64,000 nt of DNA from Gordonia liuliyuniae (GTDB taxonomy: Bacteria > Actinomycetota > Actinomycetes > Mycobacteriales > Mycobacteriaceae): positions 346,704 to 410,703 of the forward strand of contig NZ_JAKKOT010000007.1 of NCBI RefSeq assembly GCF_021739025.1, written 5' to 3'. The notes under the pieces were generated by a model that made no database searches, had not been told where the DNA came from, and saw only the letters and a list, made by a program, of their open reading frames with translations. The stretch's first letter is position 1, and each line of letters begins with the position of its first letter. This document shows, piece by piece, positions 10,486 to 19,193 of this stretch. The position numbers and the translations under genes were made by a program.

Positions 10486-11271
10486 TCAGTTGACCCCTTC
10501 GATCGGGGCGATGACAGTCCCGTCGACGGCGCCGTCGATGACGGTGAGCCACCGCCTGGGCGGTTGTCCGAACGCGTTGCGCGCGTTGCGGATGACCGCC
10601 GTGCCGAGTGCTCGGTTGCCGACGCCGCCGATCACCGCGCCGATGCCGCCCGGCAGTACCTTGCCGAACATGACGGGAGCCTTGCCGATCGTGAACTTCT
10701 TGACGAACCGGTTGGTGAGAGCCTTGTTGATGGTCGCCAGGTTCGCGCCCGGGATGCCGGGCACGCCGAGCTGTGCGATCGCGTTCTTGTTGCTCTTGCC
10801 CAGTGTCTTGCCGATGATTCCGACGCCCTCCTCGCCCAGTGCGACGGCGAGGACGAGTGCGCGACGACGATCGTGCTGGGTCGGCGCGATGCCGTGGACG
10901 TCGGCGATCGCGAGTGCCAGGAGCGCCGACGCCTCGATGAAGAAGACGGTCTCGGCGGACATCGCGCCGAGTGCGGTGACGGTACCGACGCCCGGAACGG
11001 CGGCCGCGGCGCCGACCGCGCCGCCGGATGCGGTGACCGTGGTCAGGTAGTGCCGTTCGAGCCGTCGGATGATCTGCTCGGGCGACTCGTCCGGATGCCG
11101 CCGTCGAATGTTCGCGACGTAGCGGGCCACCGCGGGCTGTTGCAGACGCTGCGCCCTGTCGACGAGCGTCGTGATGACCAGCCCAGAGGAGCGGCCGGAC
11201 GTCTGCGATGCGACGTCCGCCGGGAGGCTGGTCTGAGTATCGAGCTGTGTGGACTTCTTCGATCCGAACAC
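10486..11271 (-). CDS. EcsC-family protein
   Basis: A 261-residue protein with a charged N-terminus (about 1-90) and a Gly/Ala-rich, amphipathic core (about 90-240) typical of the EcsC family, which in Firmicutes accompanies an ABC transporter. Its stop codon touches the start region of the downstream double ABC exporter, so translation is probably coupled. That fits an accessory role for the exporter, although the molecular function of EcsC proteins is poorly defined. The ATG at 11271 is divergent from the MFS gene. Confidence 0.75.
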   Translation of the reverse strand: MFGSKKSTQLDTQTSLPADVASQTSGRSSGLVITTLVDRAQRLQQPAVARYVANIRRRHPDESPEQIIRRLERHYLTTVTASGGAVGAAAAVPGVGTVTALGAMSAETVFFIEASALLALAIADVHGIAPTQHDRRRALVLAVALGEEGVGIIGKTLGKSNKNAIAQLGVPGIPGANLATINKALTNRFVKKFTIGKAPVMFGKVLPGGIGAVIGGVGNRALGTAVIRNARNAFGQPPRRWLTVIDGAVDGTVIAPIEGVN

Positions 11272-11514
11272 GCGTGTCTCCGTCCTCTCCCGATCGGTTC
11301 TCTCCCGATCGGTGCGTACAGCACCGGCGGCTCGTGGGAACCACCTCGGTGCAACGGTTTGCGTCCTCCATTATTCCCGGCCGCGAAAGCGCGCGTCGAC
11401 CAGCGCGTTTGGTGGTGCGCGACACAGCGTTCCGGTCGGTGAACGGTGTTAAGGTTCACGTCGTTCACAGTCGCCAGACAGCCGTTCGAAGTCGCCAGGC
11501 AGGGGTCGCCGGAT

Positions 11515-12972
11515 ATGTCAGTTGTGAGTGGATCGACATTCAAGCCGGTCTCCGACAAACCCTGGCAGGCGTTGTTCGCGTTGTGTGTCGGGTTCTTCAT
11601 GATCCTCGTCGACATGACGATCGTCGCCGTCGCGCAGCCGCAGATCAAAGCGTCGCTCGACGCGAGCGTCACGGGCATCGTCTGGGTGACGAGCGCCTAC
11701 CTCTTGACGTACGCGGTGCCGCTCCTGATCACCGGCCGCCTCGGCGACAAGATCGGTCCGAAGAAGGTGTACCAGGCCGGCCTGGTGGTGTTCACCCTCG
11801 CGAGCCTGTGGTGTGGCCTGTCGGGGTCGATCGGCGAATTGATCGCCGCCCGCGGTCTGCAGGGCGTCGGCGCCGCGCTCATCACCCCTCAGACGATGGC
11901 GTTGATCACGCGCATCTTCCCGCCGGAACGGCGTGGCGCCGCGATGGGCGTCTGGGGCACCGTCGCCGGTGTCGCGACCGCCGTCGGTCCACTCCTCGGA
12001 GGCATCCTGACCGACGGGCTCGGGTGGGAGTGGATCTTCTTCGTCAACCTGCCGGTCGGCGTCGTCGGCTTGGTTCTCGCGCAGACGCTGGTCCCGAACG
12101 TGGAGACCCACGACCACAAGTTCGACTGGATCGGTGTCGCACTGTCCGCGGTCGGTCTGACTGCTGTGGTGTTCGGCATCCAGGAGGGGGAGAGCTACGA
12201 CTGGGCCGGGTGGATCTGGGCGCTGGTCGCGGGCGGTCTCGTGTTCCTCGCGCTGTTCGTCGTCTGGCAGTCCACGATGCGCGGCGAACCGCTGGTCCCG
12301 CTCAGCCTGTTCCGCAACCGGAACTTCACGTTGAGCAACGTCGGTATCGCGACGGTCGGCTTCGCCGTGTCGGGTTCGATGATTCCGATCATGTTCTACC
12401 TGCAGCTGGTCGGCGGGATGTCGCCGACTCGGTCGGCATTGGTGATGGTGCCGATGGCCGTGATGACAGGTGCCCTCGCACCGGTCGTCGGTCGTGTCCT
12501 CGACCGTGTCCACCCCACCGTGATCGTCGCGTCGGGTCTGCTCGGTTACGCGGTCGCCATGTTCTGGCTCGGCGTCATCATGACTCCCGAGACACCGGTG
12601 TGGCTCCTGCTGTTGCCGACGATCTTGATGGGTGTCTCCAGCGCAGGCATCTGGGCGCCGTTGGCCGCGACCGCGACCCGAGACCTGCCGTGGCATCAGG
12701 CCGGAGCCGGTGCTGGCGTCTACAACACGACGCGCGTGGTCGGTTCGGTGATCGGTGCGTCCGCGATCGGTGCGCTCATGACGTCGCGACTCGCGGCGAA
12801 CCTGCCCGGCGCAGACTTCGACCACAGCGACAGTTCGCAGATCCCCGACATCGCGCGTGACGGCTTCGCCGACTCGATGGGCCAGGCGATCTACCTCGGC
12901 GCCGCCCTCCTCTTCATCGGCTTCCTCTGCGCCCTCTTCCTCAAGCGTCCGTCTCACCAGCGCGCCGAATAG
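11515..12972 (+). CDS. MFS drug exporter, DHA2 (14-TMS) family
   Basis: A 485-residue inner-membrane proton antiporter of the EmrB/QacA type. Fourteen hydrophobic segments are predicted. The motif-A loop GRLGDKIGPKKVYQ follows TM2, and the motif-C region GPLLGGILTDGLGWEWIFF is in the TM5 area. The ATG at 11515 (SVVSGSTFKPVSDKPW...) has AGGGG about 10 nt upstream and is preferred to an earlier in-frame start at 11446. It is divergent from the EcsC gene across about 240 bp. M. tuberculosis has a DHA2 exporter (Rv1250) near kgd, consistent with synteny. Substrate unknown. Confidence 0.88.
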   Translation: MSVVSGSTFKPVSDKPWQALFALCVGFFMILVDMTIVAVAQPQIKASLDASVTGIVWVTSAYLLTYAVPLLITGRLGDKIGPKKVYQAGLVVFTLASLWCGLSGSIGELIAARGLQGVGAALITPQTMALITRIFPPERRGAAMGVWGTVAGVATAVGPLLGGILTDGLGWEWIFFVNLPVGVVGLVLAQTLVPNVETHDHKFDWIGVALSAVGLTAVVFGIQEGESYDWAGWIWALVAGGLVFLALFVVWQSTMRGEPLVPLSLFRNRNFTLSNVGIATVGFAVSGSMIPIMFYLQLVGGMSPTRSALVMVPMAVMTGALAPVVGRVLDRVHPTVIVASGLLGYAVAMFWLGVIMTPETPVWLLLLPTILMGVSSAGIWAPLAATATRDLPWHQAGAGAGVYNTTRVVGSVIGASAIGALMTSRLAANLPGADFDHSDSSQIPDIARDGFADSMGQAIYLGAALLFIGFLCALFLKRPSHQRAE

Positions 12973-13132
12973 CGCCGCTGCGCGCGGGTCGAGGCTTCTG
13001 TTCGTTTCCGGAGCGGAATCCGCCGGAGCTTCTCGTCGAGGTCTCTCGCCTCCGCGTGCCGGGACCGAGTTTGTCGGACCCGGATCGTAGTATCGGTGCG
13101 AGTTCGATTCCAGGTGTGGGAAGGGGGTCACG

Positions 13133-14413
13133 ATGACCGAGCCGTTGTTCGAGATGGAGCCACTGTCGCTGTTCGATGTGCCGGACGCTCCCGCCGCGCC
13201 CGTTGCACCGCGACCCGTTGCGCCCCAGCCTCTTGCGCCCGAGGCGCCGCCTGCGCCGTCGACCGACCCCGAGATCACCTTCCTGCACACGGCCGACTGG
13301 CAGCTGGGCATGACGCGACGGTTCCTGACCGGCGAGGCGCAGCACACGTATGCGGCGGCGCGCGACGCCGCTGTCGTGCGGATCGGTGAGGTCGCGGCGG
13401 AGACCGGCGCCGAGTTCGTCGTGGTGTGCGGCGACGTGTTCGACGACCCGCGAGTGTCCACCCGGATCATCCGACGGACCCTCGACGCGCTGGGCGACTA
13501 TCCGGTGCCGGTGTACCTGTTGCCGGGCAATCACGACCCGCTCGACGCGACCAGCGTCTACCGGTCGGCGGCGTTCGTCGACGCGTGCCCGGACAACGTC
13601 CGCGTCCTCGACCAGCCCGGCGTCGTCCGCGTGCGCGACGGTGTCAGCATCGTCGCTGCTCCGTGGCATTCGAAGCATCCGACGTCGGATCTGATCGCCG
13701 ACCAACTCGGCGATCTGCCGCACTCCGACGACATCCGAATCGTCGTCGGCCACGGTGGGATGGATTCATTGAGTCCGAATCCCGATCCGTCGATCGTGCG
13801 TAGTGCAGGTCTCGACGCGGCGACGGCCGATCAACTCGTCGACTACGTCGCGCTCGGCGACCGGCACTCGGTGACGTCGGTCGGCGAGTCGGGGCGTGTC
13901 TGGTATTCAGGTGCGCCCGAGGTGACGGCGTTCGACAACGTCGAGACCGAGCCCGGGCATGTGCTGGAGGTGACGCTGCGGCGTGGCGCGGCGTCGTCGG
14001 TGGACGTCCGCAGGCACAAGGTGGGGCAGTGGTCGTTCCACACGCTCACCCAGGACATGGACGGTGCTGCCGACGTGGAACGGCTGCGCGCGCGCTTGGC
14101 CGCGCTGACCGACAAACCGCGTACCGTGGTGCAGCTCGCGTTGGTCGGGACGTTGACCGTGTCGGAGAACGTCGCCCTCGACCGTCTGCTCGAGGAGGCG
14201 TCCGACCGTTTCGCGGCGGTCAAGACCTGGGACCGCAGACATGATCTGACGGTTGTCTCGGACGCTGCTGATCTCGACGGGCTCGACCTGCAGGGGTACG
14301 CGGCGCAGGCCGCGGAAGAACTCCAGGAGCGTGCGGGTACCGGAGACGACGATGCGGCGGCGGCTCGGTCGGCGCTGTCACTGCTCTACCGTCTCGCCGG
14401 GAGCACCCGGTGA
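13133..14413 (+). CDS. SbcD/Mre11-like metallophosphoesterase nuclease subunit
   Basis: A 426-residue calcineurin-like phosphoesterase. After a Pro/Ala-rich N-terminal tail (1-46) the metal motifs run in order: HTADWQLG (D55, with Gln57 where SbcD usually has His), GDVFDD (100-105), GNHDP (132-136) and a later HGG. The protein matches the Rv1277 type of M. tuberculosis in order and motifs. It overlaps the following SMC-like ATPase gene by 4 bp (GTGA), the usual nuclease/ATPase pairing, so it is probably the exonuclease of a DNA-end processing complex. The Gln substitution occurs in Rv1277 too and need not mean inactivity. Confidence 0.88.
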   Translation: MTEPLFEMEPLSLFDVPDAPAAPVAPRPVAPQPLAPEAPPAPSTDPEITFLHTADWQLGMTRRFLTGEAQHTYAAARDAAVVRIGEVAAETGAEFVVVCGDVFDDPRVSTRIIRRTLDALGDYPVPVYLLPGNHDPLDATSVYRSAAFVDACPDNVRVLDQPGVVRVRDGVSIVAAPWHSKHPTSDLIADQLGDLPHSDDIRIVVGHGGMDSLSPNPDPSIVRSAGLDAATADQLVDYVALGDRHSVTSVGESGRVWYSGAPEVTAFDNVETEPGHVLEVTLRRGAASSVDVRRHKVGQWSFHTLTQDMDGAADVERLRARLAALTDKPRTVVQLALVGTLTVSENVALDRLLEEASDRFAAVKTWDRRHDLTVVSDAADLDGLDLQGYAAQAAEELQERAGTGDDDAAAARSALSLLYRLAGSTR

Positions 14414-17007
14414 GGCTCCACCGGCTGCGCGTTGCGGACTTCCGCGGGATCGCTGAGCGTGAGATCGTGTTCGCCGACAGTGGCGTCACGGTCATCGAAG
14501 GCGAGAACGAGGCAGGTAAATCGTCGATGGTCGAAGCACTCGACCTCCTGTTGACGACGCGAGCGAACAGCTCGAAGTCGCAGGTGCGCGCGGTCCAGCC
14601 GTCCGGTCGCGACGTCGGCAGTGAGGTGTTCGCCGAGATCAGTTGCGGCCCTTATCGTTTCGAGTACTTCAAGCGATTCAACAGATCGCCGGAGACGGCG
14701 TTGACGATCGTCGAACCCGCGCCCGAGCAACTCACCGGCCGTCCCGCACACGAACGGGTCGAGCAGATTCTCGGTGCGTCCCTCGACAGCACGCTGTACC
14801 GGGCGCTTCGGCTGCTGCAGTCGTCCGACCCGGAGCTGGGTGACCTCACGGACAGTTCCGCGTTGTCGCGGGCGCTGGATCGTGCGGCGGGCGAGGTCGA
14901 CGACGCAGGCGCCGACAGCGCGCAGTCGCAAGACCTCGTGGCCGCGGTGACCAAGGAGTATCTGCGGTACTTCACCCAGGCGCAGGGGCGCGCCAGTGGT
15001 GAGTTGTTGCAGGCGCAGAAGGCGGCGGCGACCGCGGCGGCCGCGGTCGCCGAACGTGAGCGCCTCCTCGCATCGGTGCAGGAGGCCGCCGACGGTCTTC
15101 CCGGCGTGGTGCAAGCGATCGACGACGCGATGAGCGAGGAGTCGCGCCAGCGGGTGGAGGTGTCGACGCTCGCCGCACAGGTCGCCGAAGCCGACGCGGT
15201 GAGCGACCGGCTCACCGCGGCGAAGGCCGTCGTCGCTCGCCACGAGCTGAGTGTGCAGGCCGCGCGGTCGGCGGTGCGCGAGCGGGCAGACGTGCGCTCG
15301 CGGCTCGGCCATTTCGAGTCGGAGATCGCGTCGACGAGCACGGCGGTGCAGGCCGCGCGCGGTGCGGCTGCCGCTGCCGGCGAGAAGGCCGCGTCGGTGG
15401 CCGAACGAATCGTCGCCGCCCAGCGCGATCTCGACGATGTGCGCGCGTGGATCGAATACGCCGAGACGGCGGAGCGCGTCGCGGTGGACCGGCGTCGTCT
15501 GACGGAGCTCGACGCCACGATCGCCGAGGTGGCGCGGATGCGCAGCGAAATCGACGAGGCGCGTCGTGCCGCCGCAGAGGTGCACGCGACCGCGGACGAC
15601 GCCGCGCGCGCAACCGAGATCGATCGAGACATCGCTGCCGCCACCGCGCGGCTCGAGTCGGGGGCGGCGACAGTCGTCGTGACCCCGCTCGCCGGCGACG
15701 TCGACGTCGACGGCGCCGCTGTCGACGGTGAACAGACGTTGCGGATCACCGCGTCGACGACGATCGAGTCGTCGTCGGTGCGTGTCCGAGTGGTTCCGGG
15801 CGCGAACGCCCAAGTGCTCGCCGACGATCTGGCCCGGCTCACCGCGCTCGGAGACGAGCTCGTCGCGCGGTGCGGCGTGGACGGGCTCGCGGACGTGGCG
15901 GCCGCCGCGGCCCGCCGGACCGAGCTGGTGCGGGCGGCAGCCGAAGCCGAGCGGCGGCTGCAGCGTGAACTGTCGGGGCGCGACGCCGACGGTCTCACGA
16001 CGATCCGCGCCGAGATCGCGGCGCGAATCCCCGACAGCGATCCCGCGCCCGTGGAGGGCGCCGAGGATGTCGCGGCGCTGCGCGCCAAGGAGCGGGAGCT
16101 CGCAGCGGCTGCGGCGCAGGCTCAGCGCGGGTGGGACGCCGAGGTCCATCGTGAGCGGGAGGAGCGCAGTCGCGCGCAAGCGTGGGAGACGTCCGGTGAG
16201 AACGCCCGGGTCGCGGCTGCCTCGCTTCGGCAGCAGATCGCGGCAGCCGAAGCCGATGCGTCCGACGACGCATTGGCGGCAGCCGTCATCGCAGCCGAAG
16301 CGGAATTGACTCAGGCGATGGAGGCCGAGGCGAAGACAGCGGGCGAGGCGGCCCGCGTCGACGCGGCCGGGGTCCGAGCGAAATACGACGAGGCGGAGGC
16401 CGCGCTCGACCGCACCCGTGCACGCCTGGCACAGCAGCGGAAGCTGCAGGCGGAACTGTCCACGCGAATCGAGGTGTGCCGCAACGACGGCCGTCTCGAC
16501 GAGCTGTCGGACGCCGTCGCCGAGAACGAGGCGGCCCAGACCACCGTCCAGCGCGTCAGCGAGCGCGCCGAGGGCGCGCGCGTGCTTCATGAGACGTTGC
16601 AGCGCAAGCGGTCTGAGTCGCGGTCCCGCTACATCGACCCGTTCGCGCGTCGCCTCGAAGAGCTCGCCGCACCGGTGTTCGGCGACGGCGTGCGGTTCTC
16701 CGTCGGCGACGATTTCCAGATCGCGTCGCGGACCCTCGACGGCGTCACCGTCGATGTCGCGGCGCTGTCCGGCGGTGCTCGCGAACAGCTCGGGCTCCTC
16801 GCGAGGCTGGCGTGCGCGTCGCTCGTCGACGAGGCCGACGGTGTCCCGGTGATCCTCGACGATGCGCTCGGCTACACCGATCCGAAGCGCCTCGCGTCGA
16901 TGTCGACGGTGATCGGCACGGCTGGGCCCAGCTCACAGATCATCGTCCTGACCTGCACCCCCGATCGATATCGCGGCGTCGACGACGCCACGCTGGTCGC
17001 TGTCTGA
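14410..17007 (+). CDS. SbcC/Rad50-like SMC-type ATPase
   Basis: An 865-residue ABC-type ATPase of the Rad50/YhaN class. Walker A is GENEAGKS (residues 31-38), the ABC signature LSGGAREQ is near 786, and Walker B (VPVILDDALG) is near 814. Between them lie long Ala/Glu/Arg-rich coiled coils (about 170-400 and 520-720). No clear zinc-hook CxxC is seen. The GTG start overlaps the upstream nuclease stop. Together they should form a two-subunit DNA repair nuclease like Rv1277/Rv1278. Confidence 0.88.
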   Translation: MRLHRLRVADFRGIAEREIVFADSGVTVIEGENEAGKSSMVEALDLLLTTRANSSKSQVRAVQPSGRDVGSEVFAEISCGPYRFEYFKRFNRSPETALTIVEPAPEQLTGRPAHERVEQILGASLDSTLYRALRLLQSSDPELGDLTDSSALSRALDRAAGEVDDAGADSAQSQDLVAAVTKEYLRYFTQAQGRASGELLQAQKAAATAAAAVAERERLLASVQEAADGLPGVVQAIDDAMSEESRQRVEVSTLAAQVAEADAVSDRLTAAKAVVARHELSVQAARSAVRERADVRSRLGHFESEIASTSTAVQAARGAAAAAGEKAASVAERIVAAQRDLDDVRAWIEYAETAERVAVDRRRLTELDATIAEVARMRSEIDEARRAAAEVHATADDAARATEIDRDIAAATARLESGAATVVVTPLAGDVDVDGAAVDGEQTLRITASTTIESSSVRVRVVPGANAQVLADDLARLTALGDELVARCGVDGLADVAAAAARRTELVRAAAEAERRLQRELSGRDADGLTTIRAEIAARIPDSDPAPVEGAEDVAALRAKERELAAAAAQAQRGWDAEVHREREERSRAQAWETSGENARVAAASLRQQIAAAEADASDDALAAAVIAAEAELTQAMEAEAKTAGEAARVDAAGVRAKYDEAEAALDRTRARLAQQRKLQAELSTRIEVCRNDGRLDELSDAVAENEAAQTTVQRVSERAEGARVLHETLQRKRSESRSRYIDPFARRLEELAAPVFGDGVRFSVGDDFQIASRTLDGVTVDVAALSGGAREQLGLLARLACASLVDEADGVPVILDDALGYTDPKRLASMSTVIGTAGPSSQIIVLTCTPDRYRGVDDATLVAV

Positions 17008-17074
17008 CACGTGCGCCGCGCCCCGGTGTTGGGTACACGAACCACGGTGCGCTAATGTTGCTTTCGCTTGATCC

Positions 17075-17147
17075 GCCCCCCTAGCTCAGGGGATAGAGCG
17101 TCTGCCTCCGGAGCAGAAGGTCGTAGGTTCGAATCCTACGGGGGGCA
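17075..17147 (+). tRNA. tRNA-Arg (anticodon CCG)
   Basis: A full cloverleaf: acceptor stem GCCCCCC (17075-17081) pairs with GGGGGGC (17140-17146), discriminator A at 17147. The anticodon stem TCTGC/GCAGA encloses loop CTCCGGA with anticodon CCG at 17108-17110. The T arm is GTAGG-TTCGAAT-CCTAC. CCA is not encoded. The 3' part is duplicated at 23730-23757, marking it as an integration site. The tRNA remains intact because the element carries an identical 3' end. Confidence 0.97.
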
Positions 17148-17149
17148 CA
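17122..17149. repeat. attL core (28-bp direct repeat, left copy)
   Basis: The left copy lies over the T arm and 3' acceptor strand of tRNA-Arg plus two bases beyond it, identical over 28 bp to 23730-23757. Weaker similarity continues outside: CAGGTCAGAG occurs about 11 bp after both copies (17160 and 23767). Confidence 0.92.
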
Positions 17150-17198
17150 GTTATAACAGCAGGTCAGAGTGTGTTTTCTAAAATGCACCCCATGTGCT

Positions 17199-17216
17199 GT
17201 GCCAGTTGTGTGCCAG
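17199..17216 (+). repeat. Arm-type integrase-site candidate, left side
   Basis: GTGCCAGTTGTGTGCCAG, two TGCCAG units 11 bp apart, lies 50 bp inside attL. The identical 18-mer occurs in the same orientation at 23597-23614 near attR. A repeat shared only by the two inner ends of the element is what arm-binding sites of a lambda-type integrase look like. Confidence 0.65.
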
Positions 17217-17328
17217 ATATCACGGTCAAAGATTGCGGCCGCTCCGGTGTGGCATGACCCCTTCACTGTCAGCTGCTGAGTGCCGCGTCCCGAACGAATC
17301 TCCAAGACCTGGTTCCTAGTAACGGCAA

Positions 17329-18999
17329 CTAGATGCGATTTCCCTTGCGGAGATTGCATGCGCGACAAAGCAATTGTAGATTCGCCTCGCTGGTTGCGCC
17401 GCCAAGGCTGAGTGGGAGGATGTGGTCGAATTCGAGGTATTCCGCGCTGCCGCACTCGACGCACTTCCCCCCACACCGCTGGTACACGGCGGACCTGACA
17501 TGGGGACTGATCGACCGGGAATCACGCTTGCCGGGGATAAGTACCCTTCGTTTTGCCACACGTAGCGCGCCCTCGACGACTGCGCCCACGTAGGGCGCAT
17601 CATGAACTTGGTACATGCTGCTGCCGCGTGTAGTCGTGCTGGAGATTACGACCTGCGAGTGCTCGACATGAACCCTGACGACCTTGTTCCAGTTGAGTTG
17701 CTCGCCAGCCGCGCCGATGAACCGAATGTTCTTGTTCGAAACGAGGAGTCGACCCGGCGACATCTTGGGTCCGCGAGCGAGTATTCGGATCTGAGTGGCA
17801 TGCAGGTCGAGGTACAAGATTTCACTCGAATCAAGATGAATGTCAGCCGGATTGACGTGCGGCAAGTCGCCTTCCATTACCTTGGTGATCTCGCGGCCTC
17901 GTTCGATGCGGTGCTGCAGGGCCGTTAGTTGGCTACTGGGCGGCAGGCTCAACTCGCGTCGATGCTGGTAGAAGTCGGCGAGTTCGTTCTCCTCGATCTC
18001 GCCGTCCGCGAACGCGAACGTGACATACCGTTCGAGAAATGAAAGGCCGACCGCCGACGCCGCCTCTTGTCCGAGCCTTTCGGGCACTTGCTCGAAGCGG
18101 AGCCGATCCCACATCTGGTGCCACTGATCGCTGTTCGCGCCGTGGTCGGCCAAGACCCGAGCGAGGCTATGAGTCCACTCATTCATGAAGTGTCTGATCT
18201 GAGGCTCACAGTGTCGACACGAGGGCAGATCGCGGGCGAAGAGGCGCTTTCGTAAGCGCTGTCCACACCGCGGGCACGTCCCGGGAACGGTATGGACGGG
18301 GCGAGCGTGTTCCGTCCAGGCTCGGGAGTCCCACCACCGAATCAGAGTGGGGTCGCGAGGATCGCGGTACCAATCGGCCTTCACGTCACTGCGGTATGAC
18401 GCAGGGGCAGGTTGAGACACAGTCGAGGGCACGGTGCTCGCGGTCGGGGCACCGTTCGCCAGTTCCAGAGCGGGAGAGTCGTCCGCGTCAACAGCGACGC
18501 CGAACTCACCTGCCAACCCTGCTAGACCAGAGGACCAGCCCTGTCCAATGGCGCGGAACTTCCAGCCGCCAGCGCGACGATAGAACTCGCCGACCATAAG
18601 GGCAGAAAGTCCGATGGCGAACTCACCGCCGAATCGTAGAACCTCTCGGTCGTTCTGGATACCGGTCGCTAGGAATCGGGTCCCCGCTGACTCCACGGGG
18701 TGGTCGAACGACTGGCAAATGACGATGCGTTCAACGTCATCTTCGATTCGTGGGAGGTCAACCGCTACGGTTGCGATTCGCTCCGAGGTGCTGATCTGCA
18801 CGGTCCCGGACCGGTGGCGGGGGGCGTTGTAGAACACGAAGTCGAAATCACCCCGGACTCGGCCGGAGGAACCGATCAGCAGTGCCTGAACGTCGGGCGA
18901 TGAGGCGGTACCGACGGGGGCTAGGGTCACGGACACTGCGGCGCGCGCCAACGGGGTGTTCGCGCCAGCGGCCAGGTCTGTCGGCGTCAATTCGGTCAT
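17329..18999 (-). CDS. TerD-DUF2510-zinc ribbon-TerB-like-PH-like-HNH nuclease fusion (candidate defence effector)
   Basis: A 556-residue multidomain protein, the only large cargo of the element. Visible modules in order: TerD domain (1-170; DFDFVFYNAP at 51-60, YRRAGGWKFRAIGQG near 140-154); Ala/Pro/Thr linker; DUF2510-like segment (209-233, WYRDP...RWWDSRAWTEH); zinc ribbon C242-x2-C245...C261-x2-C264; helical TerB-like region (about 273-375, ADGEIEENE at 331-339); a beta-rich PH/GRAM-like region (about 388-486); and a C-terminal HNH nuclease (500-556) with C513-x2-C516, D525-H526, N540 and C545-x2-C548. TerD/TerB proteins belong to Ter stress and anti-phage networks and HNH cuts DNA. A single-protein sensor/nuclease is inferred. 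The ATG at 18999 (AGGT just upstream) is preferred; the TerD fold starts there. Confidence 0.85.
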   Translation of the reverse strand: MTELTPTDLAAGANTPLARAAVSVTLAPVGTASSPDVQALLIGSSGRVRGDFDFVFYNAPRHRSGTVQISTSERIATVAVDLPRIEDDVERIVICQSFDHPVESAGTRFLATGIQNDREVLRFGGEFAIGLSALMVGEFYRRAGGWKFRAIGQGWSSGLAGLAGEFGVAVDADDSPALELANGAPTASTVPSTVSQPAPASYRSDVKADWYRDPRDPTLIRWWDSRAWTEHARPVHTVPGTCPRCGQRLRKRLFARDLPSCRHCEPQIRHFMNEWTHSLARVLADHGANSDQWHQMWDRLRFEQVPERLGQEAASAVGLSFLERYVTFAFADGEIEENELADFYQHRRELSLPPSSQLTALQHRIERGREITKVMEGDLPHVNPADIHLDSSEILYLDLHATQIRILARGPKMSPGRLLVSNKNIRFIGAAGEQLNWNKVVRVHVEHSQVVISSTTTRGSSMYQVHDAPYVGAVVEGALRVAKRRVLIPGKRDSRSISPHVRSAVYQRCGGKCVECGSAEYLEFDHILPLSLGGATSEANLQLLCRACNLRKGNRI

Positions 19000-19097
19000 G
19001 ACCTGAACTTTATGCGCCGCTCCCACTGAATAGGTGGAGTCAGGAGCGTGACGGGCAGGGCAAAGGGCGTTGGGGGAGCGGACGAGCCAGACGCGGA

Positions 19098-19131
19098 AGC
19101 AGGCCCCGCACCAGATTGGTACGGGCCTGCT
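19098..19131. terminator. Hairpin downstream of the small-gene operon
   Basis: Arms AGCAGGCCC(C) and GGGCCTGCT with a short AT-rich loop and one bulge. It lies after the stop of the 208-residue gene and about 100 bp upstream of the TerD-HNH start, so the cargo gene probably has its own promoter. There is no T-run. Confidence 0.55.
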
Positions 19132-19193
19132 CGTCTTGCGCGCACGCGCGGAGCCGTCTGGGACGTCCCACACGCACTGCGCGGCCCGTCTAG

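Noticed and set aside
11290..11312. Two CCGATCGG palindromes between the EcsC and MFS genes as further MnoR sites
   Set aside because: Only the 8-bp core matches; the outer bases of the 18-bp motif differ, and CGATCG is common in this GC-rich DNA.
14386..16590. 734-codon antisense frame over the SbcC-like gene
   Set aside because: Composition is shadow-like, with no motif, while the sense gene has Walker and signature motifs and coiled coils.
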